From: Halichoerus grypus
Taxonomy: Eukaryota; Chordata; Mammalia; Carnivora; Phocidae
DNA length: 64,000 bases
Assembly: GCF_964656455.1 (NCBI RefSeq)
Contig: NC_135726.1
Span: forward strand, 34,253,930 to 34,317,929
Reading direction: 5' to 3'
This document shows, piece by piece, positions 36,901 to 48,100 of the stretch (positions are counted from its first letter, which is position 1; each line of letters begins with the position of its first letter). Both the position numbers and the translations under genes were made by a program. Below the pieces are notes generated by a model that was not told the origin of the DNA, ran no database searches, and saw only the letters and a program-made list of their open reading frames with translations.

Positions 36901-38495
36901 TGTCCATGTATGGTTGTTCTAGTAATCTCTTATGATCATTTGTATCTCTGTGGTATCAGTTGTAATATCTACTTTTTCTAATTTTATTTATGAGTCTTCT
37001 CTTTTTCCTTGTAGTCTAGCTAAAGTTTTGTCAATTTTGCTTATCCTTTCAAAAAGTCAGTTTTTACTTTCATTAATCTTTTCTATTGTTTTTTTTCCTG
37101 GCCTCTAGTTTATTTCTTTCTGCACTGATCTTTGTTATTTCCTTCTGCTAACTTTGGGCTTAGTTTTTCTTCATTTTTTGGTTCATTGAAGTGTAAAGTT
37201 AAGTTACTTATTTGAAATCTTTCATTTTTCTTAATGTAGACATTTATCACTATAAAATTCCATTTGGGGACTACTTTTGCTACATCCCACAAATTTTGGT
37301 ATATTGTGTTTCCACTTTGTTTCAATATATTTTTTTTCATTTTCCTTTTGATTTCTTCTTTGACTCATTGGTTGGTCAGAAATATGTTGTCTAATTTCCA
37401 CATATTTGTGAACTCTACAGCTTTCTTTTGTTATTGATTTCGTTTTATACCATTGTGATCAGAAAAAAATACTTGGTATTATTTCAATCTTCTTGAATCT
37501 GCTAAGACTTGTTTTGTGACCTATCATTATCTATCCTGGAGAATGTTCCATGTGTTCCTGAGAAAGATGTGTATTCTACTGTTGTTGGACAGAACAGTCT
37601 GTATATGTTTGTTAGGTCCACTTGGTCTAAAGTGTAGGTCAAGTCCAGTGTTTCCTTATTGATTTTCTGTCTGGATGATCTAGCTAATGTTGAAAGTGGA
37701 ATATTAATGTATCATTGAACACTACATCTAAAACCAATGGTGTACTATATATTGGCTAATTGAATTAAAAAAAAAGTTACCTACTATTATTGTATATTTC
37801 TCCCTTCAGATCTGTTAGTATTTGCTTAATATATTTAGGTGCTCCATTGTTAAAACATATCTATCTATCATCTGTTTATATTTATACAATATATATGTGT
37901 GTGTGTATTATATATATATTTGTGTACAATGTGTATATATATATATATATATACAAATATATATGTGATTGTTGTATCTTTTTGGTGAACTGATCCTTTT
38001 ATCATTATGTAGTAATTTTCTTTGTCCCTTGTTATAATTTTTGGCTTTAAAATCTATTTTGTTTGATATAAATGTCTGCTGTCTTTTGGTTTCCACTTGC
38101 AAAAAATACCTTTCTCCATCCCTTCACCTTAGCCTGCGAGTCTTTAAAGCTGAAGTGAGTCTCTTGTAGGCAGCACACAGTTGGGTCTTATTTTTTCATC
38201 CAGCCAGCCACTCTAAGCCTTTTGATTGAAGAACTTAATCCATTTACATTTCACATATCTATTGATAGGTAAGGACTTACTAATGCCATCTTACTGCTTT
38301 GTGGCTATTTTGTAGATCCCTTGTTCCTTTCTTCCTCTTTTGCTGCCTTCCATTGTGAATTGATGATTTCATAGTGGTATGCTTTGATTCCCTTCTCTTT
38401 ATCTTTTGTAATTCTACTGTAGGTTTTTGCTTAAAAACCTTTTACCTTAAGGCTTACACAAAACATTTTATAGATATAATAGTCTATTTTATGTG
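33935..38495 (-). mobile_element. Old L1, left part (3' UTR and ORF2)
   Basis: It starts at ctagctttattgaggtataattgacat, a typical old-L1 3' end in antisense, then runs through decayed ORF2. Recognisable blocks include [14 protein letters not shown] and YRPITLMNIDANILKK RT fragments. It reaches the ORF2 start near 38290. It is far more diverged than the other L1s. The deletion-derivative L1 interrupts it at 38512, and it resumes at 41285. Confidence 0.75.
37870..37970. repeat. TA/TG microsatellite
   Basis: Alternating atatat/tgtgtg tracts within the old L1. Confidence 0.8.
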
Positions 38496-39540
38496 ATAAC
38501 AACTTAATTTTTTTTATTATGTTATGTTAATCACCATACATTACATCATTAGTTTTTGATGTAGTCTTCCATGATTCATTGTTTCCGTATAACACCCAGT
38601 GCTCCATGCAGTACGTGCCCTCTTTAATACCCATCACCAGGCTAACCCATCCCCCCACCGTCCCCTCTAGAACCCTCAGTTTGTTTCTTAGAGTCCATAG
38701 TCTCTCATGGTTCATCTTCCCCTCCAATTCCCCCCCTTCATTTTTCCCTTCCTGCTATCTTCTTCTTCTCTTCTTTTTTTTAACATTGTAGGTTATAGAT
38801 CTCTTCTCCCGAGTTGGTTTCAGGATTTTCTCTTTGTCTCTGAGACTCATAAGTTTTACTATTAGATGTCGGGGTGTTGACCTATTTTTATTGATTTTGA
38901 GGGGGGTTCTCTGTGCCTCTGGATTTTGATGCCTGTTTCCTTCCCCTAATTAGGGAAGTTCTCTGCTATAATTTGCTCCAATATACCTTCTGCCCCTCTC
39001 TCTCTTCTTCTTCTGGGTTCCCAAGTATCCTCATGTTGTTTCATCTTTTGGTATCACTTATCTCTCGAATTCTGCCCTCGTGATCCAGTAGTTGTTTATC
39101 TCTCTTTTTCTCAGCTTCTTGATTCTCCATCATTTGGTCTTCTATATCACTAATTCTCTCTTTTGCCTCATTTATCCTAGCAGTTAGAGCCTCCATTTTT
39201 ATTGCCCCTCATTAATAGCCTTTTTGATTTCGACTTGGTTAGATTTTAGTTCTTTTATTTCTCCAGAAAGGGTTTCTCTAATAACTTCCATGCTTTTTTC
39301 AAGCCCAGCTAGCATCTTTAAAATCGTCATTCTTAACTCTAGTTCTGACATCTTACTAATGTTCATATTGATTAGGCCCCTGGCAGTCGGTACTGCCTCT
39401 TGTTCTTTTTTTGAGGTGATTTTTTCCATCTTGTCATTTTGACCAGAGGAGAATAAGTGAATAAGAGAACAAAATGCTAACAGGGTAAAAACCACCCCAG
39501 AAAAATATACACTAAACAAATCAGAAGAGACCTGAAACCA

Positions 39541-39632
39541 GGGGAAAAGAAAGGGAAAGAAAGAAAAAAAGAGAAAAAAAAAGAAAAAAAAAAGAGAAAA
39601 AGAAAGAAAGAAACAAACAAACAAAAAACCAG
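39541..39632. repeat. A/G-rich tract in L1 5' UTR
   Basis: (GAAA)n/(A)n/(CAAA)n polypurine-rich sequence, longer than at the equivalent position of the other L1 (31317-31400). Confidence 0.8.
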
Positions 39633-40299
39633 AATATGATCAAGTATCATCAGGCTGGTGCCTTAGATTAGTGCCACACACTAGATTTTGGGCGTATTTT
39701 GGTCTGTTAGAAGAAAGTGTCTCCCAAAATTTTAAAGAAAGAAAGAAAAACTTATATATGTACAAAAATAAGGGTAAATATGATGAAGGGATGGAATATG
39801 ACTGTAGAGATGAAAATTATAAAAGATTTTATAAAAGGAATTGATAAGATAAGAAGTCGGTTGAGAAAAGAATGAAGATGATTTAAATAAAAAAATAATA
39901 GGAGAGAATGTGATCAGGCAGGAGACTAGAACAAAGCCATACACTAGAGATTTAGGGTATATTTTGGTCTGTTAGAAGAAACTGTATCCCAAAATTTTAA
40001 AGAGGGAACAACTTATATATATATACCAAAATAAGGTTAACTACTATGAAGGGATAGAATTTGACTCTAAAAATGAAAAATAAAAAAGATTTTTAAAAAA
40101 GGGAATGTTAAGATGTTGGTTGAAAAAGGGAAAAAGCAAAATTCAAAAAAAAAAAAAAAGAAAATTTAAAAAATTAACTTTGGAAGACTAAAGAATCATG
40201 GGAAAAAAGCCACGAATTCTATGTGCAGTATTCCCCTAGCGCTGGAGTTCTGCCGTTCTCATTGATTGGTAAACTTGATCTTGGCTGGCTGTTCTTGCT

Positions 40300-41268
40300 G
40301 ATCTTCTGGGGGAGGGGCCTGTTGCCCTGATTCTCAAATGTCTTTGCTGGAGGCGGAATTGCCCCACTCTTGCCGGTCCGGGCTAAGTAATCTACTAGGG
40401 TTTGCTCTCAGGAGCTTTTGTTCCCTGCAAGATTTCCGTATAGCTTTGGAGGCTGAGAGTGAAAATGGTGGCCTCCCAATCTCTGCCCCAGAGGAGCCGA
40501 GAATTCAGGGCTCCAATCCTCAGTGAGCCCCCAGAGAAAAGCAGTCAATCACTCCCGTCTCCCCAGTCTCCGGCCGCACTCTGTGCTCACCTGGCCTATG
40601 ACCGAGCGTTTCTATCTCTGGCACACGACCCCGTGTGGAGTCTCCAAACCCAGCAGATCCCTGCAGTGCACTCCTGCGCCACTCCTCCCAGGGGGAGAAG
40701 GGGGAGTCTCCCCGGATCTGCCACTTGTTGGGTCCCTGCTGGAAGAACAGTGGCCCGACTGTGCCATGGATCACAGTTTATGGCAACCCTGAGCTGAGAG
40801 CCCACTCCTGGGCTCTGTCTCTGCAGCTGGCTTTCCCGCTCTGATTCCTGGGAGCTCTGCCACACTCAGGCACCCCTAGTCTTTCTGTGACCCCGAGGGT
40901 CCTGAGACCACACTGTCCCAGAGAGGGTTCCACTTCCCACTTAGCCACCGGAGTGACATCCCTCAGCAGAGCTGACACTAAAAGTTCCAATTTTGTGCTC
41001 TGCTGCTCTACCACTTGCCAGTAGTGGCTGACAGAGGACCCCTCCCCACCATCTATCTTCCTGAATATCGCCTCGGATTCACTTCTCCACACGTCCTACC
41101 TTCCAGAAAGTGGTTGCTTTTCTGTTCAGAAAGTTGCTGCTATTCTTTTCTTTGATCTCCTGTTGAGTTTGTAGGTGTTCAGAATGGTTTGAACCCTATC
41201 TAGTTGAATTCCTGGGACCAGATGAAATTTAGGTCTCCTACTCCTCCGCTGTCTTTCTCCTCCCCCCA
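40300..41268 (-). promoter_or_regulatory. L1 5' UTR, GC- and CpG-rich promoter region
   Basis: GC-rich, CpG-containing sequence at the 5' end of the deleted L1. Sense transcription would run leftward. Any antisense promoter activity, known for human L1 but untested here, would run rightward toward ABCC12. Confidence 0.55.
40739..41099 (-). other. Candidate intron within L1 5' UTR
   Basis: On the minus strand this 361-bp block begins ggaag|GTAGGA and ends TTCTTCCAG|caggg. The full-length L1 lacks exactly this block at 32476/32477. It is an intron candidate of the L1 transcript, kept in this copy. Confidence 0.7.
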
Positions 41269-41949
41269 ATAACAACTTAATTTTGATCACATATAAAAAC
41301 TCTACCCTTTTACTCCTGTATTTTATGTTATTGATGTCACAATTTGTCTCTTTTATATTTTTATTTATTAAAAATTATTGTCTTTTAACCTTCATATTAG
41401 AATTGTTAACACACTACCATATTACAGTATTAGAGTATTCTGAATTTGACTATATACTTACATTAGTCAGTATGTTACATATTTTCATGTCACTAATTAG
41501 TATCCTTTAATTTCAGCATGAAGAATTTCCTTCAGCATTTCTTGTTAAGGCAGGTCTAGTGGTGATAAACTCCCTCAACTTTTGTTTGTCTTGGAAAGTC
41601 TTTATCTCACTTTCATTTTTGAATAATACCTTTGCCAGTTAGGGTATTCTTGGTTGGTAGGTTTTTGTTTTTGTTTTTGTTTTCCTGGCACTTTGAATAC
41701 GTCATCTCACTCTCCAGGCCTGCATAGTTTCTGCTGAGAAATCACTAATTGGGTTTCCCTTGTAAGTTACAAACTTCTTTTCTCTTGCTGCTTTTAAGAA
41801 TGTCTCTTTGTTTGATTTTTGACAGTTTTATTATAATGTGTGTTGGAAAGAATCTCTTTAAGTTGAGCTTCTTTGGTGACCTATGAGCTTCATGAGCTTG
41901 GCTATTCAAATCTCTAACTAGATTTGGGAAGTTTGCAGCCATTATCTCT

Positions 41950-42043
41950 TTTTTTTTTTTCTCCTAAATTTTTATTTAAATTCTAGTTAGTTAATGTATA
42001 GTGTAATATTGGTTTTGGGATTAGAATTTAGCGGTTCATCACA
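41950..42043 (-). mobile_element. Short L1 3'-end fragment nested in old L1
   Basis: A poly(T) stretch then ctaaatttttatttaaattctagttagttaatg...gaatttagcggttcatcac is a 5'-truncated L1 3' UTR. The target-site duplication is gccattatctct (41938-41949) / gccattatttct (42044-42055). Confidence 0.8.
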
Positions 42044-42055
42044 GCCATTATTTCT

Positions 42056-42268
42056 TATTTTTTTTTCGATTTTTAAAATTTTCCTTTTAAGATTTTTTAT
42101 TTATTCATTTAAGAGAGAGAGCATGAACAGGGGGGAGGATCAGAGGGAGAGGGAGAAGCAGACTCCCCGCTGAGCAGGGAGCCCAACTCAGGGCTCCATC
42201 CCAGGACCCTGAGAGCATGACTTGAGCCAAAGGCATATACTTAATTGACTGAGCCACCCAGGCACCCT
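42056..42268 (-). mobile_element. can-SINE inserted into the edge of the nested L1
   Basis: Reverse can-SINE (aagcagactccccgctgagc, gagccacccaggcaccc) with a 12-bp target-site duplication, gccattatttct, at 42044-42055 and 42269-42280. Confidence 0.9.
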
Positions 42269-43560
42269 GCCATTATTTCTTTAAATAAGTCTGCCCCATT
42301 CTCCCCCCTTTTTTTTTCTGAAACTCCAACAATTCACAAACTGTTTCTTTTGATGGTATTCTATAGATCACATAGGCTTTCATCACTCTTTTTTTACTCT
42401 TTCTTTGTTCTCCTCTGACTGGATTATCTCAAAGTTCTTGTCTTCTAACTCATAGATTCTTTCTGTTGTTGATGCTATTACACTTTTCATTTTATTCATT
42501 GTATTCTTCACTTCCAGAATTTCTGTTTGGTATTTTTAACAATTTCTGTCTCTTTGTTAAACTTCTCCTTTTGGTTGTGTATTGTTTTCCTGATTTATCT
42601 GAATTGTCTTTCTGTGTTTTCTTGTAACTCATCGAGTTTCCTTAAAACAGATGTTTTCACTTCTTTATTGGGTTAATTGCAGATCTCCATATCTTTGGGA
42701 AGATTATTATTGTCCTTTAGTGGTGTCATGTTTCCTTAATTTTTCATGCTCCTTGAGGTTTTGCATTGCTGTCTTCACATTTGAAATATCAGTTACCTCC
42801 TTGAATCTTTACTAACTGCCTCTGGGAGAGAAATACTTCCCATGATCCTTGCTATGGAGTCTAGGGCTTTCTCAGACCTTCTATGGATATGCCTGCTCCA
42901 TACTTCTTGCTCTTCCTTGTGGCAGAATTCTTAAGCCTATATGCTTTCTCTCAATTCTGCAAAGCACCAGGCTAGGTGCTGACAGCCTCCCTTTTGTTTT
43001 TCTAAAAGTGGTGCTAAAGCTCAAGTTTGTGGTCTCTCCCTAGCCCACAGATTTGGTGTGGTTTTCTGTGCATGCTCACTAGCTGTCTGTCAAAGCTTCC
43101 TCTTACCGCAGCCATTGGCAGCATGCACAGGGAGCTGGCCACAGGATGGGTGTGTGTGTAGATGAGGCATGTGGAATTCTAGCAGTGCCTGTGAACCAGT
43201 TGGAGGCATGTGTGAATGAGGTATCCTCAGCAGCTCAAGAGCAGGTTTCTTGATGTAGTCTATGATGCAGTTAGTAGGATCCATGTTCCTTTAATGCCCA
43301 TGAAGAGTCCTATGTGCCTCTCTTGCAGCATCTTCCTGCACCTGCCATGTAGCTCAGAATCTAGTCCTCTGAATGTGGTGAAAGAAAAATAGGCTTCTTT
43401 GTCAGTATCCTGTACAGCTGGATGCCAGCTCTGGAAGCCAGTTCTCACTTTCCCCTGTGAGAGAAATCACGGGCTGAGAAGATCTCTTTTGACCCTAAAC
43501 TATGCTGCCTTGGGGGAGTGGTAGTGTGGATAAAGTCAACTATTAACCTTTCCCTCTCCA

Positions 43561-45007
43561 ATACATCCAAGCTTATATATTTTTTTGTTCCAATGGTGTG
43601 CTGGAAATTCTCCACTGGTAACCTTAACCTGGAAAGGTTCTCTTGTCCTTAGTGATTGTCTGAGGCAATATTTTTCAGGGACTCCTAGATCATGGCTAAC
43701 GGGGGCTGGAGTTAGTTCATGGGCCACTTCAGGGCCCACAGTCAGGACCAAGGTCTCTATGTCCATTGTCTGATACCTGGGTGGGCAAGACTCCTCCTGG
43801 GTTTCTTGGCAGATGGTGCTGGATCCCACAGCTCCCAGAAGGGCACTTTTGCTGGTGAATAGATGCCAAATTGTTGTTGGGAGTAGGGGAAACACAAACA
43901 AAGGTTGTCTTTTTTCAGCCACGATGCTAGTGTCACTACTACGTATATTCTTGAGTAAGTCCTTTCCCTTCTTTGGGCCTCTGTTTCCTCTTCTGTATAA
44001 TGAAGAGTTTGTAAAAGATTGAATTTGAGAACATTTCAAACTCTGTCATTGGTTTATTAGTCATTAAAACCTTGATGGGAATTGGTTCATTGGATGTTTC
44101 TAGCCATGAAAATTTTCGAGAAAATTCATGGGAATGGGACCCCCATGTATATATATAATAATGAGGCCTCTGGTGGTAAGTGACAGAAACCAACTCAAGA
44201 TAATTGGGTAAAAAGGGAGAATTCATCTCTAGCATATAGGGAGGGAGGTGTTTGGAACCATAGGGGAAGAACAGAGCTGGGGTCTCATTCAGGAAAGGAC
44301 TGAAACCAAGAATAGGCAAACCTTCAAGGATTATTCTCTATTCATTAGGTTTAGGTGATTGGTGAATGGGGTGGTCGGTTTATGGACGGGACAGGCACTC
44401 CAGAAAGTGTTCTCTCCACTTAGATTGTTGGTTTTCCTTAGGGGCAGTGGTCTCAGAAGTGGGGGGGTGGGGGAGGAATGTGTGCTTGTCCAGATGTGCC
44501 TGGTCTTGAGAGGTAGTCCCACTGGAGGTCTCTAGTCCTTGGGTATGGGACAATGTGGACGCACAAGAAGCAGGAAGAAAAAGAAAAAGAGGTGTGTGAC
44601 AAACTTCACTCTGTGTGAAGCAAATTTGTGCGACAGCAAACACACTTTCCTGGAGCTCTTTTGTTGGTCTGGGATTCAGGGTTGGCTACAGACTGGCTCC
44701 TAACAGACAATCCACAATAGGTTTTCTGCTCCCCATCAACCCAAAATGGTAAAGAAGAGGCACTGAATGTCCTTGCTAATAAGGAAACCTCAGAGTGGAG
44801 TTGAGGGATGTGGCAGGGTTTCTGGCCACACCTCACCCCCCATCCCCCCACCTGACCCATAAATGTAGAAAGCTAATTGGTGAAACTGTCTAAGGGGTTG
44901 GAGCAAGGAAGCTGATCTGGGGTAGAGTATGGGTAGAGTAGGGACTGCCTGATCCCATTTCAGAGTGTCCTCATTTCTCAGTGACCTTCCTCATCTTTCT
45001 GCTCCAG
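43561..45007. other. ABCC12 upstream region
   Basis: About 1.4 kb before the ABCC12 start exon. A weak MIR-like stretch lies at 43925-44050. A stretch at 44160-44330 (ggtggtaagtgacagaaacc...) looks like a dispersed repeat that I cannot name. I found no convincing TATA box or CpG island, so the promoter and first noncoding exon remain unplaced. Confidence 0.45.
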
Positions 45008-45057
45008 AGTGAAAGTGTCCCTAGGCCAAGAGCTCAGGGCTCCAGGCTGCCATCAGG
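45008..45057 (+). other. ABCC12: ABCC12 5' UTR part of the start exon
   Basis: A good acceptor (pyrimidine-rich tract, tttctgctccag, AG at 45006-45007) precedes the ATG by 50 bp. This suggests that the start exon is spliced to at least one upstream noncoding exon, which I could not place. ATG at 45058 has A at -3 and G at +4, a strong initiation context. Confidence 0.5.
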
Positions 45058-45176
45058 ATGGTGGGTGAAGTCCCCTACCTTATCTCAGATCTGGATCGGC
45101 GAGGCCATCGGAGACCCTTTATAGAAAGATATGACCCGAGCCTAAAGACCATGATCCCAGTGAGACCCTATGCAAG
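45058..45176 (+). CDS. ABCC12: ABCC12 coding exon 1
   Basis: It starts at ATG 45058-45060 and ends in a split arginine codon before gtaagc. It encodes residues 1-39, the cytosolic N-terminus (MVGEVPYLISDLDRR ... SLKTMIPVRPYA). Confidence 0.94.
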
Positions 45177-48100
45177 GTAAGCCAGGAGGAGGATTGGATG
45201 GAGGGCCAGGGTAGAACCTCCAGAATTAGTTTCTAGCCCATCAGGAGAGTAGGCACTGGCCCTGCTCCCCATGCTGCTGCTCTATATGCTTGTCTTTTTG
45301 TCTTCCTTCCAACCATCCATCCATTCATCCATCCATTTATTAACCACTTCTTTACTCCTATTATCCTTTGGTGAGAGAGAGACAATAGCCAATGTTTAAG
45401 GAGAGCTTTCGTTGTGCCAGAATCTGTCCAAGTACTTTACAAATATGGTCTCACTTACTCTTTTTTTTTTAATTTAATTTAATTTTATTATGTTATGTTA
45501 GTCACCATACAATACATCATTAGTTTTTGATGTAGTGATCCATGATTCATTGTTTTTGTATAACACAACCACCATGGAGGTATTATTATCTTTATCCAAT
45601 GGAGAAGTGAGGCACAGAGAAGTTAAGCAATTTGCCCAAAGTTCATCAGTTAGTTTTTTCTCTGTTAACACACAAACTTCCTAACTGTTAATACTTAGAA
45701 GCCTAAAACAATTGCCATTTAGTTAGCATACAATTTTATGGTTGGGTCAGCAACTTGGGCTGGGCTCAGTTGGGTGATTCATCTGGTCTTGAGTAGGCTT
45801 ACTTATAAATCTGCTGGTCAGCAAGGTAACTGTTGACTGGGGCAATGGGGATAAGTGGGCCACATGGGCTATCAATCCCCATCAGGGTATCCTGGGCTTG
45901 ATCACTTAGTATTAGAGTAGACTGCCAAAAGGATGAGTTGAAGCATGTAGAGTTTCTTGAGACTTAGGCTCAGAACTGGCACACAATTTCTTTCACAGCA
46001 TTCTATTGACCAAATTAAGTCACAAGTCAGCTCAGATTCAAGGTGTGGAGAAATAGACTAGATCTACTGATGGAAGCAGCTGCAAGCTCACATTCCAAGA
46101 GGTTGTTATACAGATGGGGAGAGGGAATTAAGTCAATTTTGAACTGCAGGATAGGAACACATGCAGCTTGACTTTCAAGCTTACATGCTTAACTATAACA
46201 TGATATGATATAATATGATATTATTAATATTATATTAGTTACAATATTATAAAATGCTGCCTTTTCTACATGGAAAGGGTCCTGTGTCCTGTCTTCTGAA
46301 CAGCAGAAGGCCAAGTGGCATCTCTATAGTGAGGTGATACAGCATTGCTCTCTTCTAGAATCTCTGGACTGAAGATGCACCTTGAGCTCTCTGAGGGGAG
46401 AGGTGAAGTTTGAAAGGTGAGGGAATAATTAGCCCCAGGCAGGAAAGCACTAACTACTCACTGTTTTGGTTAAGTTTATAATTGCTTTGTGGAGAGGAAA
46501 TGTGGTGTAGTGCTTAAGAGAATGATGGGACCCTGGAGTCAGCAAGCAGTGGGTTTGAATCATTGTTCTACCATTGATCAACTGTAAGATTTTGGCCAAG
46601 TACTTTAGCTTCTCTGTGCCATGATGTTCTTGTCTATGAAATGGTGTCATTATACTACCCTTCTGTACATTCCTCTGATTTGTTGTAATAATTCTATGAG
46701 GTAAGTATGACTTTATCACAAAAGCCATCTTTTAGAAAATTTTACCATGTGCCAGGTACATAGTACATTGTTAATTTTCTCTTAGCTTGAGTTCTCCAAA
46801 AGCAGAATGTGAGTTGAGAACTTGGATGCAGGTAGCTAATTTAGGAAGTGATCCCAGGAAGCAGGAGGGAGGATTTAGGGGAAGTGGGTCAGGGAAGGAC
46901 AACATGGTGTCATCAGTGTCACTGCTGTAGGAATGGGGAGTGGATTCTACTAGGTCCTCCTGTGAAAGTGTAAAATTTTCCACCCAAAGGATGAGGGGGG
47001 TGCATTTATCCAGGGGCTCCTATACTCCATTTGTTAAGATTTGCTCCTGGAGGCATCAGCACCCTGCAATTCTGTGCTGCACTTATGCTCCTGAGAATGC
47101 ACCGAAACAGGTGGTGAAAAGAGGCATAGCTCTCATTCGAGTTGGGATGCTGTCAGCTTGAGCCAAGAGTCTGTGACCCAGGGCATCCTGACAGCATCTG
47201 CTACAAATATAAAGCTCTTACAGGGTCCAGAATATACTAATGACTTAGTAATCAGTAGATATTACTCCATGTCTCTGACTTTATTCTGTCTTAGATGATT
47301 AATTTCTCAAGGGCAAAACCAAGGTCTTTTCCTCCTTCATTTCCTCTTCCTCTTCTTTCTTTTGTTCTCCTCCTTCTCTTCAACTGTTTACTCTTTCTCC
47401 TCCTCCTCTTTTTACTTCTTTGTCCTCTTTTTCCTCCTGCTCCTCTCCATTTCTTCTTTCTCCTCCTCCCTTTCTCCTCCTCCATCTTCTTTTTTTAATC
47501 TGCTAGCTAATATTTATGTAGCCAGAGCACTTTAAATATTTTAATTCATTCCATCCTCCTGATCTGCAGAACCACGAGTTTGCTGCCAGTATGTGCCTGC
47601 TTAGGTAGCTTCCCTAGCGCCGCCCCCCCCCCCCCATGGTGGCATGTCCTGCTCTGCACCTTCCTCATCCTCCCGAGAGCACAACACATGCACCTCACTC
47701 CTCTGATAATCAGCTTCTAGGTCTTCATTTCCTCATGACAAATGGGTCAGGTGTCCTCTTTCCCATGGGATGGTCATGAGGCTTGAACACTGGCTCACTA
47801 AAAAAAATTCCATGGTTTGTAACATTTATCAGCTCTTATGGACTACCATGGCCTATTTCAAGTCAGTGTGATGTCACTGAATACTGTTGGGAAGAGATGC
47901 ACAGTAGCACCCTATTATATGGTATTTCTACCATATAGATGCAACAGATTTACATAATCTAAAGACCATAGATACTAGCAAAATCTAGTAAAATAATTAG
48001 GAAGTGATGAGTTTCAAGTGCTTATTACCTTTGTCCTTAAGATGATTTATTTAAAATTATGTAACTTTTAATACTGGCCATGTTTAGCAACTAACTTGCA

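Larger units (their letters stand above)
38512..41268 (-). mobile_element. L1 deletion derivative lacking ORF2, both ends intact
   Basis: A perfect 16-bp target-site duplication, ataacaacttaatttt, lies at 38496-38511 and 41269-41284. On the minus strand it has a complete 5' UTR (41268 inward), an ORF1 start (ATG 39435-39437) and the N-terminal two-thirds of ORF1. It then jumps at 38784-38786 straight into the 3' UTR. Relative to 25726-32643 it has lost the end of ORF1 and all of ORF2. Both parents share ATG at the junction. ORF1 is also frameshifted by one base near its start and again near 39198. It is non-autonomous and dead. Confidence 0.9.
41285..43560 (-). mobile_element. Old L1, right part (ORF1 and 5' region)
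   Basis: After the second TSD copy the old L1 continues: ttgttaaggcaggtctagtggtgataaac...ttgtcttggaaagtctttatctc (ORF1 in antisense), and gcctgcatagtttctgctgagaaatc. It then runs into a less certain 5' region to about 43560, which I place by continuity only. A nested L1 fragment and SINE at 41950-42268 interrupt it. Confidence 0.55.

Noticed and set aside
38781..38800. Canonical splicing as the cause of the ORF2 loss in the L1 at 38512-41268
   Set aside because: The donor side fits GT, but the sequence preceding the 3' junction in related copies ends in ATG, not AG. The event is left open rather than called splicing.
47291..47498. Arg/Lys-rich or Leu/Phe-rich open frames on both strands
   Set aside because: They are low-complexity translations of the polypyrimidine tract.
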